NCBI RefSeq assembly: GCF_004210295.1
Contig: NZ_SDAK01000001.1
Coordinates: 868,001 to 932,000, forward strand
Length of the DNA: 64,000 bases
DNA from: Lactococcus sp. S-13
Lineage (GTDB): Bacteria > Bacillota > Bacilli > Lactobacillales > Streptococcaceae
Direction: 5' to 3'
Each line of letters begins with the position of its first letter. The first letter of the stretch is position 1. The notes beneath the pieces are model-generated. The model was not told the origin of the DNA and made no database searches. It saw only the letters and a program-made list of their open reading frames with translations. The translations under genes and the position numbers were made by a program. This document shows, piece after piece, positions 57,208 to 64,000 of this stretch.

Positions 57208-59406
57208 TTAACTCCTTATCCGTAATGTGCGCAACATATCCTTGCCGTCTCTCTTGGCATATTTCGACGCTGTACGTGCATCAATATTTTCTGGACTGTA
57301 GTTGTATTGGTTGAATATTAATCCATTACTACTTCCGCCAGAAGCATCACTGATACCCTTCCCAATTTGCCCAAGAACTTTCTCATTAAGCGGAAGAATC
57401 GCCTCACGACCTGCTTCACCACCAATCATAGGATTAATTCCATTGAATCCGAATAAAGTGGGACCGTCCATGATTCCACCTTTTGCATAGAAATCAATTT
57501 TAGGCATTTTACCATTCTTTACCCAATCAATTGGATTAAGACTACCGCTAATATGAAGTGTTGGCACCTTTATGCCACTAAATATAGCACCGATAGCATC
57601 TGGAATTCCTCTAAAGAAATCTGCAATTCTATCACCAATTCCACTGAAAAAACCTGCTATTTTACTCGGAATACCTGAAACAAAAGATACTGCATTGTTA
57701 AAGGCATTTCTTATATTGTTGCTCACATTATTGAAATATCCCCCAATAGTTGAACCAACACTACTAAAGAAACCTGTAATTCTACCTGGAATGGAACCAA
57801 CAAAGCTTACTACAGCATTAAAAATATTTCTAATATTGTTACCAGCACTTGTAAAGAAACCGCCTATAGCCGAACCAATACCACTGAAGAATCCTGAAAT
57901 CTTACCAGGTATCGATTGGAAAAACGATACAACACCATTCCAGATGTTTTGAGCGGTATTACCAGCATTTCGGAAAAACCCAATGATGCCTTGCCACAAT
58001 CCAGAAAAGAATGAACTGATTGAAGTCCAAGCTGATTGTAACCAATTCATGAACCCTTGCCAGATTTGTTGCCCTGTTTTGGTTTGAGTAAAAAAGTATA
58101 TTAAACCAGCTGCTATCGCAGTGATTAAACCAATAATTATCCCAATTGGATTTGCATTCATTGCTGCGTTTAAAAGCCATTGAGCAGCTGCCGATGCCTT
58201 TGTAACAGCAGTAGAAATTATTAAACTAGTTTTATATGCTGCAATAACAGCAACAATTCCCACGATAGCAGCCTTTAATACATCCATAGCTGGTCCGCTT
58301 TGTTGAAGTTGGGTTAGAAATCCTCCGACACTATTAACTGCATTAGTTGCATTATCAGCAAAACTTTTCACTGCGTCTGCTAAGCCCTTCATCATATCCT
58401 TAGACGAAGCTCCACCAGTGAAACTTTGCCACAGTTGACCGATAATATCTTTTACTGTACCAATTGCTATTTGAATAGAGCTAAAAAGCTGTTTGAAGGA
58501 ATCGATCGCTCCATTTTCTTTTAAACGGTCTTGAAATTCTCCGATAAGCTTTTTACCCTGATTGACCCATGTGACAACCTTGTTAAAAGCTCCTTCTACT
58601 CCTGATCCAAATTGAGTGATGGCATTGGTCATTCCGCCTTTACCGAGAGCGTCAATGACATTATTTAACCCCGTAACAACTGAGGCCTGCATATTCCCGA
58701 TAGCGCCCTCGAAGGTCTTGGTGCTTTTAGCCGCTTCAACCGCCACTGGTTTATTTCCCAATTCCTCAATAGCTTGGTTAAATTCGTCAGCGGTAATTTG
58801 TCCGGCAGCCATAGCATCGCGGAAATTACCCGTGTAAGCCCCATTGTCTTTCATGGCTTTCTGGAGCATTCCAGAAGCTCCGGGAATTGCATCCGCCATT
58901 TGATTCCAGTTTTCAGTGGTTAATTTACCAGCTCCCGCTGTTTGAGTCATTACCATTGCTACTGATTTGAAAGTGTCCGCATTTCCCCCGGCAACTGCAT
59001 TCAAGTTACCAGCCGAAAGGGTCAAACTTTGGAAGTTTTTAATCCCATTTGCTGCTAACTGCGCTCCAGTATTTGTAATCGTTTCTAAATCGTAGACCGT
59101 GTCGTCTGCGTATTTTTTGAAAACGTTACGTGACCTGTTGATATCTGCATCTTTAAAACCTGCAAATTTCATGGTGGAAGTGTATTTATTGAGGGCGTCA
59201 CTGGCATTCATTGCTTCACCAGCAAAAGATGCAATTTTTTGAGCACCTTGAACAATCATATTCCCGATACCCATTCCAATCCCTTGTAAAATGGACTTAA
59301 ATTTTCCGCCGGAACTTTCGGCAGAGCCGACCGCTTTATTCAGTTCGTTATCTACATCACTTCCGTCAATTGCGATCGTACCCAGAATTTTGAATAATTC
59401 GTTCAT
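57208..59406 (-). CDS. phage tape measure protein
   Basis: 732 residues, sets tail length and passes with DNA into the host. It begins LFKILGTIAIDGSDVDNELN, a common start of Firmicute tape-measure proteins. It then has a helical, Ala/Gly-rich body, membrane-like segments (AAIVGIVAVIAAYKTSLIIS, NANPIGIIIGLITAIAAGLI) and about four copies of a ~40-residue repeat with GFFSGIG and NNIRNIFNAVVSFVGSIPG (residues about 485-610). The C-terminus (MIGGEAGREAILPLNE) is a typical end motif. It overlaps the tail chaperone gene by four bases. Confidence 0.93.
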   Translation of the reverse strand: MNELFKILGTIAIDGSDVDNELNKAVGSAESSGGKFKSILQGIGMGIGNMIVQGAQKIASFAGEAMNASDALNKYTSTMKFAGFKDADINRSRNVFKKYADDTVYDLETITNTGAQLAANGIKNFQSLTLSAGNLNAVAGGNADTFKSVAMVMTQTAGAGKLTTENWNQMADAIPGASGMLQKAMKDNGAYTGNFRDAMAAGQITADEFNQAIEELGNKPVAVEAAKSTKTFEGAIGNMQASVVTGLNNVIDALGKGGMTNAITQFGSGVEGAFNKVVTWVNQGKKLIGEFQDRLKENGAIDSFKQLFSSIQIAIGTVKDIIGQLWQSFTGGASSKDMMKGLADAVKSFADNATNAVNSVGGFLTQLQQSGPAMDVLKAAIVGIVAVIAAYKTSLIISTAVTKASAAAQWLLNAAMNANPIGIIIGLITAIAAGLIYFFTQTKTGQQIWQGFMNWLQSAWTSISSFFSGLWQGIIGFFRNAGNTAQNIWNGVVSFFQSIPGKISGFFSGIGSAIGGFFTSAGNNIRNIFNAVVSFVGSIPGRITGFFSSVGSTIGGYFNNVSNNIRNAFNNAVSFVSGIPSKIAGFFSGIGDRIADFFRGIPDAIGAIFSGIKVPTLHISGSLNPIDWVKNGKMPKIDFYAKGGIMDGPTLFGFNGINPMIGGEAGREAILPLNEKVLGQIGKGISDASGGSSNGLIFNQYNYSPENIDARTASKYAKRDGKDMLRTLRIRS

Positions 59407-59660
59407 TCTTTTCCTCCTTCCCCATTAAAATTGATAAATTGACTCGCTCTTTTCAGGCGTTTGATTTCCTCCTCTTGAGTGACTGCTTCTTTTTTCTCTT
59501 GCTTGCTTTGTCTCAAAGGCTTATAGCCAAGCGCTTTTTTGAATTCCACAAAGCTAACTGTCATGTCGGTGTGAAGGTATTGTTGGTAAATCCGTTCTTC
59601 TTGTTCTTCAGATTGGACGTAAAAATAAAAATCCACTGCTTTACTCAAAGAAAAACTCAT
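59403..59660 (-). CDS. tail assembly chaperone, downstream frame (T part)
   Basis: 85 residues as an independent frame (SFSLSKAVDFYFYVQSEEQE), but without an obvious ribosome site. The -1 frame from the slippery T-TTT-TTC at 59753-59759 runs without a stop into this frame (31 codons in between), so it is most likely made only as the C-terminal part of a G-T fusion, as in lambda and many siphoviruses. Confidence 0.8.
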   Translation of the reverse strand: MSFSLSKAVDFYFYVQSEEQEERIYQQYLHTDMTVSFVEFKKALGYKPLRQSKQEKKEAVTQEEEIKRLKRASQFINFNGEGGKE

Positions 59661-59734
59661 AAGTAAGGCTTGTGGATTGCTATATCTTCTGAAAAATAAA
59701 TCTTTAAATTTGTAATACCCGTCTGGGTTATGTT

Positions 59735-60088
59735 CTAAGAAAGCATAGAGCCGAAAAAATCAGTAATCTGCCCATCCTCAAAAATAGCTTTGACTCCGTT
59801 CAAATAATCCAGCAAACGAACCTTGTTGATTTCTTCAACAGTCAGACCCGACAAAGAAGCAAGGAGTTCATCCAGCTCTTTTTTGATTGGTTTGATGTTC
59901 GTGATAGCTTTTTTAGCCAATTTCGCAAAAACACTAATTCCAGTTTTTTCAACATCTGCACCCTCAAGCGAGAGATTTTCTGGATGTTCAAAAATAGCCG
60001 TCAGTTCATCGATGATGTCAAGTTTCGCAAAAATCGTGAGCAATTGCTCCAAATCGCCGCCGTTAAGTTCTCGTAATTCTAAAGTCAT
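59735..60088 (-). CDS. tail assembly chaperone (G part)
   Basis: 117 residues (LRELNGGDLEQLLTIFAKLD, ITNIKPIKKELDELLASLSG, ending TDFFGSMLS). Located between the major tail protein and the tape measure gene, the fixed place of the lambda G-like chaperone that coats the tape measure during assembly. Its last codons contain the slippery heptamer for the G-T frameshift. Confidence 0.85.
   Translation of the reverse strand: MTLELRELNGGDLEQLLTIFAKLDIIDELTAIFEHPENLSLEGADVEKTGISVFAKLAKKAITNIKPIKKELDELLASLSGLTVEEINKVRLLDYLNGVKAIFEDGQITDFFGSMLS
59753..59759 (-). other. -1 frameshift site of the tail chaperones
   Basis: Minus strand GA-T TTT TTC-GGC: an X XXY YYZ heptamer in the G frame, eight codons before its stop. 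Slipping back one base opens the frame to 59403. Confidence 0.82.
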
Positions 60089-60117
60089 TTATTTTATTTT
60101 CCTTTCAAAGTAAGCTT

Positions 60118-60460
60118 TTAAGCTTTTGTCAATACTACCGGATCACTCCAAGACGAACCCGTAAAAGGCCCATCGTGCAAATAGCGGGCTTTGTCTACAT
60201 CGCTTGCGCCAATGCCTTTTTGTTTGTACGCTTGGACATAGATTAGAATTTTATCCCCCACAGATAGCGTCGGAACATCCTTGGCGTCCAAAGTCCATGA
60301 GTTTGTTTCTGAATACCCCATATATACCGCTTTATGCGGGTCTAATTCATTAGCGTCGGCATAATGCGTTAAATAAGCTTCTGCTCCCTCTACTTGCTCC
60401 CAATCCACTTTTACTGAACCATCCGCATTTAAAACCCCAGTTACCAACTGGGGAGCCTTA
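60118..60460 (-). CDS. Ig-like C-terminal extension of the major tail protein (+1 frame)
   Basis: About 113 residues read after a +1 slip at CCC-TAA: PKAPQLVTGVLNADGSVKVD, then a fibronectin/Ig-like beta-sandwich pattern (AYLTHYADANELDPHKAVYM, DKILIYVQAYKQKGIGASD, SSWSDPVVLTKA). There is no ribosome site of its own at the junction. It is homologous to the extension of the capsid gene (62751-63108). Such domains decorate the outside of tails or capsids and are thought to bind carbohydrates. Confidence 0.8.
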
Positions 60461-61054
60461 GGGTGTGGTAGAAGGGTAGAAAATTCGGCAAGGCATTTCT
60501 CCTGCCAGCATTTGATCTGGCGTGGCATGAGCCGTAAACTCAAGGTCACTTGTCGCTTCATCCTTGTCTTTTGTGTCAAGCCCAAATGTACTTGTCACAA
60601 GGCAATTATCGAGCACAACAATGATCTCTTTTCCTGTTCCCCGCTGGAAGCCATAAATCGCAACGTTATCGATGTAATCACCATCTTTTACCTGGCGTTC
60701 AAATTCAATGATTTGATAGCCATCTGGTGCTTCGTCTTCTGTTGCGGCACGAGCTGTCCCGCCAGAGATTAAAGCAATCGTCTCCGGGCTAAACTCTTTG
60801 AGTTTTGAGGACATTTTAGCCGTAAAGCTTTCTGTTACTTCCAATCCTTTTACTGGCGTAATATAGGCACCATCGACGTCCATTAAACGTTTCTTGATGT
60901 CAATTTCTACCTTAGTTCCTCCAGAAGTCGCACCGATAGGTGTGCCTGAAAAACCTTTTGTTTTATCAAATTTAAAATCTCGGACAATCACTCCTGCATC
61001 CACAATGAAATTCTGTGGACTATCGGGAGTAAATCCCACTTTTGGTAATGCCAT
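60458..61054 (-). CDS. phage major tail protein, short form
   Basis: 198 residues building the tail tube: MALPKVGFTPDSPQNFIVD, GTPIGATSGGTKVEIDIKKR, KEIIVVLDNCLVTSTFGLDT, ending FYPSTTP. The start ATG overlaps the upstream stop by one base (TAATG), with GGAG eight bases before; the earlier in-frame start would include that site. It ends CCC TAA, a +1 slip site that gives a long form of about 311 residues with an Ig-like domain. Confidence 0.88.
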   Translation of the reverse strand: MALPKVGFTPDSPQNFIVDAGVIVRDFKFDKTKGFSGTPIGATSGGTKVEIDIKKRLMDVDGAYITPVKGLEVTESFTAKMSSKLKEFSPETIALISGGTARAATEDEAPDGYQIIEFERQVKDGDYIDNVAIYGFQRGTGKEIIVVLDNCLVTSTFGLDTKDKDEATSDLEFTAHATPDQMLAGEMPCRIFYPSTTP

Positions 61055-61425
61055 TACAATGTTCTCCAATCTATTGTAATTTCCAACTGCAAAGACCGTC
61101 TAAGCAGTCCATTTTGACCCGTTGGAATGTTATTTGCTCGAACATATCTCCAAGTTGCACCAAAATATTCATTAAGGCCACGCTTGTAAGCAAGTTCTTG
61201 TTTAATTTTTGTTTCAATATCAAAGATATTTTTATAACTTGGGTTTAAGTCAAAAATATCTAAGTCAATCGAAACCGTCTCTTGATTTCTATCTTCCTCA
61301 AAGCTAGTATCAACATCAAAAGTGCAGTAAGGATAAGTGACTTTTTCGCTGTTATTCCTATCATAATAAGTTTCGGAATGGATTCCCTGCAAGATAAGCG
61401 TGAGATAATTTATGAGTTTATCCAT
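61054..61425 (-). CDS. phage tail completion/terminator-like protein
   Basis: 123 residues (MDKLINYLTLILQGIHSETY, SIDLDIFDLNPSYKNIFDIE). Position between the HK97-gp10-like and the major tail genes and the strand pattern fit the tail terminator (DUF3168-like) role, closing the tail tube under the head. Overlaps the gp10-like gene by eight bases. Confidence 0.65.
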   Translation of the reverse strand: MDKLINYLTLILQGIHSETYYDRNNSEKVTYPYCTFDVDTSFEEDRNQETVSIDLDIFDLNPSYKNIFDIETKIKQELAYKRGLNEYFGATWRYVRANNIPTGQNGLLRRSLQLEITIDWRTL

Positions 61426-61843
61426 TTAATTTCCCCATTTCTGCATTGATAATTGATTTGATGTTTTTCTTATTCTCTCGAAAAGCGCTGCGCAAGAATT
61501 TCTTAGGTTTTGTTCCTCTTGTAAAATGCGTTTTACCGTCTGGACCTTCATAGACCCAGCCGCCCTTTCGTCCTGCGCCATTTTCCGCAAATTCACCCGT
61601 TCCAAATTCTTGATAAATCGCATACTGAAGTCCGCTTCCGACTTTAGCCGTCATTCTACTCCCAGTAGCCCCAACTTTGCGAGTAATGCTTCGCCTTAAC
61701 TCTCCTGAATCAACAGGGGCTCTATCTTTAACTTCTCCTACCATATGAAGGCTAGCGGATTCAAGTGCTCGTTCAGCCGCTTGCAAGATCGCCTTATTGA
61801 TAGCGGCCGCATTCGTTTCAATTTTAAACTCATTTTTGGCCAT
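61418..61843 (-). CDS. HK97 gp10-family tail protein
   Basis: 141 residues. KDRAPVDSGELRRSITRKV and YAIYQEFGTGEFAENG are the core motifs of the HK97 gp10 family of head-tail/tail completion proteins. Overlaps both neighbours. Confidence 0.88.
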   Translation of the reverse strand: MAKNEFKIETNAAAINKAILQAAERALESASLHMVGEVKDRAPVDSGELRRSITRKVGATGSRMTAKVGSGLQYAIYQEFGTGEFAENGAGRKGGWVYEGPDGKTHFTRGTKPKKFLRSAFRENKKNIKSIINAEMGKLNG

Positions 61844-62168
61844 TATCTTCCTCCTTTTTGAAAGTTAGATAAAGTTCAAGGTGGTGATGAATACCCATCG
61901 GATCATCAACGTAAGTAATCGCGTATATTTTCCCTTGTTCATCTACCAATTCCATATCTTTTTTTATTCCGCTCACATATTTAGGAATAATGGCGTAATG
62001 CGTCGATTCTTCAACGATTGCATTTTGATTGACTGCTTGGTCTGTACCCGATGCCAAATCAATATAACCTTTGAGAGTTATGAAATCTACAAAATCAACA
62101 TTAAAACCCCCGAGTCCATCAGGGGTCCGTTCCTTTTTTCTAATCACAAGATTCTGAGTTGGGTACAT
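61830..62168 (-). CDS. phage head closure (head-tail joining) protein
   Basis: 112 residues. VIRKKERTPDGLGGFNVDFV and AIIPKYVSGIKKDMELVDEQ, then YAITYVDDP, resemble the SPP1 gp16-like head closure family. Expected order after the first connector is met. Confidence 0.75.
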   Translation of the reverse strand: MYPTQNLVIRKKERTPDGLGGFNVDFVDFITLKGYIDLASGTDQAVNQNAIVEESTHYAIIPKYVSGIKKDMELVDEQGKIYAITYVDDPMGIHHHLELYLTFKKEEDNGQK

Positions 62169-62169
62169 T

Positions 62170-62736
62170 TCACCACCTCATTTTCTTGTATTTTTTAATA
62201 AATCCAAATAAGCTGGCAGGATAGCCATTGATTGATTCATTCGAATTAACATCGTAATAAGTTACGCTCATCCGAGAAATGCTTTCGGACTTAATGCCAA
62301 GCTTATCTCCCATAGATACATCATATTGGAGCAGTTTTTTGACCCCCTCAACAACGTCAGGCGGATAGGATATCTTAGTGATGAAAGCACTTTGGAAGCT
62401 GCCGTTAAACAGCGTTGCATCTTTGAGTTTAATCGTTTTATCGTTGATTTCTTCAATCACACACAAGCCATCATTGACCCCTATATCCTGATTCAATCCT
62501 GAGCCCGTCTGACTCCAAGTATTACTAATTTCAATCGTGTCATTAGGACGAAGATAAGCTAGTGCTTCGTTAAATTCTAGCGTATCCTCGTTCGTGACTT
62601 TGAATTGATAGAAGCGGATGTTGAGATTTTGAAACTTATTATGAGTCAATGCTCGAATTGATTGTTCTAATCCATCTAATGCCGATTGGTCAATAGACGG
62701 ATTTATTAACTGGGCGTCATCTAATGTAATGATCAT
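62170..62736 (-). CDS. phage head-tail connector protein
   Basis: 188 residues, helical ends around a beta-rich insert (FKVTNEDTLEFNEALAYLRP). The C-terminal PPDVVEGVKKLLQYDVSMGD is the helix typical of gp6/gp15-like adaptors that sit under the portal. First connector after the capsid gene. Confidence 0.72.
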   Translation of the reverse strand: MIITLDDAQLINPSIDQSALDGLEQSIRALTHNKFQNLNIRFYQFKVTNEDTLEFNEALAYLRPNDTIEISNTWSQTGSGLNQDIGVNDGLCVIEEINDKTIKLKDATLFNGSFQSAFITKISYPPDVVEGVKKLLQYDVSMGDKLGIKSESISRMSVTYYDVNSNESINGYPASLFGFIKKYKKMRW

Positions 62737-62750
62737 AATCTAACACCTCT

Positions 62751-63108
62751 CTATTTTTTCATTGTCATCTCTACAACGCTAGACCATTCAGAACCGTAAG
62801 CGTTGACATTCAAATATTCAGCTTTTTCAGTTTCATCAGCACCTACACCAACTTCATCGAACGCTTGAACCCAATAGCGAAGAACATCGCCTGGTTGATG
62901 AGGTTGTAAATTAGATGGCGTGAAGCGATAACTTGGGTTTTCTGTGTAGTACATGAAAATGGCTTTATGCGGATCAGATTCATTAGCTGGTGATGCATGG
63001 ACGACATACGCCTTTGTCTTACCGGTAGAATCAGCATCCCAAGCTAAATCAACTGCTCCTGTGCCATCTTCGTTACCCGTTACCCCTTGCGGTACAAGGG
63101 GGCGATTA
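62751..63108 (-). CDS. Ig-like C-terminal extension of the major capsid protein (+1 frame)
   Basis: About 118 residues read after a +1 slip at CCC-TAA: PNRPLVPQGVTGNEDGTGAV, then an Ig/fibronectin-like pattern (AYVVHASPANESDPHKAIFM, DVLRYWVQAFDEVGVGADE, GSEWSSVVEMTMKK). It shares the SDPHKA / LDPHKA block and overall spacing with the tail-protein extension at 60118-60460. No independent start is evident at the junction. Confidence 0.8.
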
Positions 63109-64000
63109 GGGTTTGGCAGGAGCAGTTGCTTTAAGCACAGCTTTTTTATTGTCATCAAGCATGAATTGGCCACCTTTAGCGTGGCCTTGCAAAGCTTTAC
63201 CATCGAAGTCTTCGGAATCAATTGTACGAGCTGTTGCAATCCCAACAAAAGGAATAGCCACTTGGTCAGCGGTGAAGTATGCGACTTCGCCAGAAACAAA
63301 GTATTTATCAGGAGTTTCTTCAAGTTTGAACCCTTTGTATTTTGGAACAGTGTTGTTATCAAGACTGACAGTTGCACCTTTTAGTGAGGTTGCATTAGTC
63401 AAATCAACAACAGCATTGTATAAATCCGGTGCAAGATAAGCTGTTTTATCTGCATCAATTTCATTATTAGCAAATTTTTTAGAAGCTTCATTGAACAAAG
63501 TGTTGATATTATCTTGTGTGTAATCAGTTTTATCACCTTTTACCATTGCAAGAGTTTCGCTTGCATTGTCAGATAAGAATTTGCCGTTCTTTTGGTTCAT
63601 GTAACGAACTTGCGCCACTGATTGGGCTTCTAAGCGGTCAGCGACTGCATCATTAAGCCCTTTATTCACAGTAGAGATATCAATGCCTTCGTGAATCGCC
63701 ATTTCATAGCTGAAATCAACGTCTGTATCAGCATAAATCACTTCAGTACGATTGCCAAAACGTGAAGAATTCCCTGTGCCGGTTCCAAATCCGACATTAG
63801 CATCTTTACTGTAAGTGCCAATTACAACAGGCGTTGCATTTGTTTTTACAGAAAAAGCCTTGGTTGTCGAAGTAATCCCGTCCATTGCTTGAATTGGTGC
63901 AAAAGCGCCTGAGAAAGCTGCTTTAGCATTAAATACCGCTTTTAGAATTCCTTTATACTGAGGTTCAAAGCGTTGAGCATCTTGTTGGTTGTTATTAGTT
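63106..64000 (-). CDS. phage major capsid protein, partial (5' end beyond window)
   Basis: The frame is open to the window edge (TNNNQQDAQRFEPQYKGILK, then AVFNAKAAFSGAFAPIQAMD), so the ATG at 63885 is internal and the true start is beyond 64000. Seen residues include KANATPVVIG-type strands, NTLFNEASKKFANNEIDADK, DVAYFTADQVAIPFVG-like segments and the end LKATAPAKP. It resembles the Cps-type capsid proteins of Listeria phage PSA relatives. The gene ends CCC TAA, followed in the +1 frame by an Ig-like extension. Confidence 0.82.
   Translation of the reverse strand, partial: TNNNQQDAQRFEPQYKGILKAVFNAKAAFSGAFAPIQAMDGITSTTKAFSVKTNATPVVIGTYSKDANVGFGTGTGNSSRFGNRTEVIYADTDVDFSYEMAIHEGIDISTVNKGLNDAVADRLEAQSVAQVRYMNQKNGKFLSDNASETLAMVKGDKTDYTQDNINTLFNEASKKFANNEIDADKTAYLAPDLYNAVVDLTNATSLKGATVSLDNNTVPKYKGFKLEETPDKYFVSGEVAYFTADQVAIPFVGIATARTIDSEDFDGKALQGHAKGGQFMLDDNKKAVLKATAPAKP

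Noticed and set aside
57302-57952. Plus-strand frames over the tape measure gene
   Set aside because: Low-complexity shadows caused by the protein repeats on the other strand.
62751-63377. 62751-63377 as an independent 208-codon gene
   Set aside because: Its first half is a shadow of the capsid frame; only the part after the CCC-TAA junction looks like protein.

Overview
The window is a 64 kb piece of a Lactococcus-type chromosome (Firmicutes, Streptococcaceae). The support is low GC, trigger factor, MurA, AcmD-like and ClpE proteins that read as lactococcal, a 16S gene of lactococcal type, and streptococcal/lactococcal neighbourhoods (rpoD-dnaG, recU/ypsA divergent, recU-pbp1A, truA-kinase-ECF S component). 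From memory the 16S V1 region does not look like L. lactis/cremoris; I cannot name the species.

Layout: 0.2-4 kb holds def, a small SnoaL-like/HxlR pair, gap and a divergent Rrf2 regulator, then a PepSY protein. 4-10 kb holds clpE with a perfect CtsR operator, rpoD and dnaG. 10.2-16.7 kb is an rrn operon on the minus strand (16S, tRNA-Ala, 23S, 5S, then 14 tRNAs) with its promoter and RNase III processing stems. 17-24 kb carries a broken secreted repeat protein, tig, murA with an epuA-like gene, an inositol-phosphatase-like gene, UPF0223, an Spx paralogue and ypsA/recU. 24-36 kb is rich in cell-envelope genes: pbp1A, a metallo-beta-lactamase-fold hydrolase, acmD, a peptide-binding lipoprotein, an NlpC/P60 protein and a GDSL hydrolase. 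cysK, a cysteine desulfurase, hup, ypmS and degV are among them. 36-47.6 kb holds hemolysin III, dnaE, two secreted C39-like proteins with DUF5648 repeats, DUF2929, DUF1003 with a structured leader, a 2-hydroxyacid dehydrogenase and pyrG with its attenuator. 47.7-51.5 kb is a cluster that looks like vitamin B6 salvage, headed by truA.

From about 52.4 kb to the right edge lies the late module of a siphovirus prophage, all on the minus strand. Read in transcription order it runs: major capsid protein (cut by the window end), connectors, tail completion, major tail protein, tail chaperones, tape measure, distal tail, Gp37-like tail protein, baseplate genes, holin, endolysin. A tRNA-Ile(CAU) and short direct repeats mark the likely attachment region. 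Integrase, immunity and packaging genes are outside the window.

The most striking signals are in translation. Both the capsid and the major tail gene end in the same CCC-TAA context, and in both a +1 slip would add a homologous Ig-like C-terminal domain of about 115 residues. The tail chaperone gene has a -1 slippery T-TTT-TTC. The endolysin has an internal ribosome site in front of its wall-binding domain. Elsewhere, RpoD appears to carry an N-terminal domain like that of initiation factor IF-2, two genes look leaderless, and a short palindromic repeat (arms AGAGAAATTACTGACG / CGTCAGCATTTTCTCT) is scattered between genes and also inside dnaE and dnaG, in frame.
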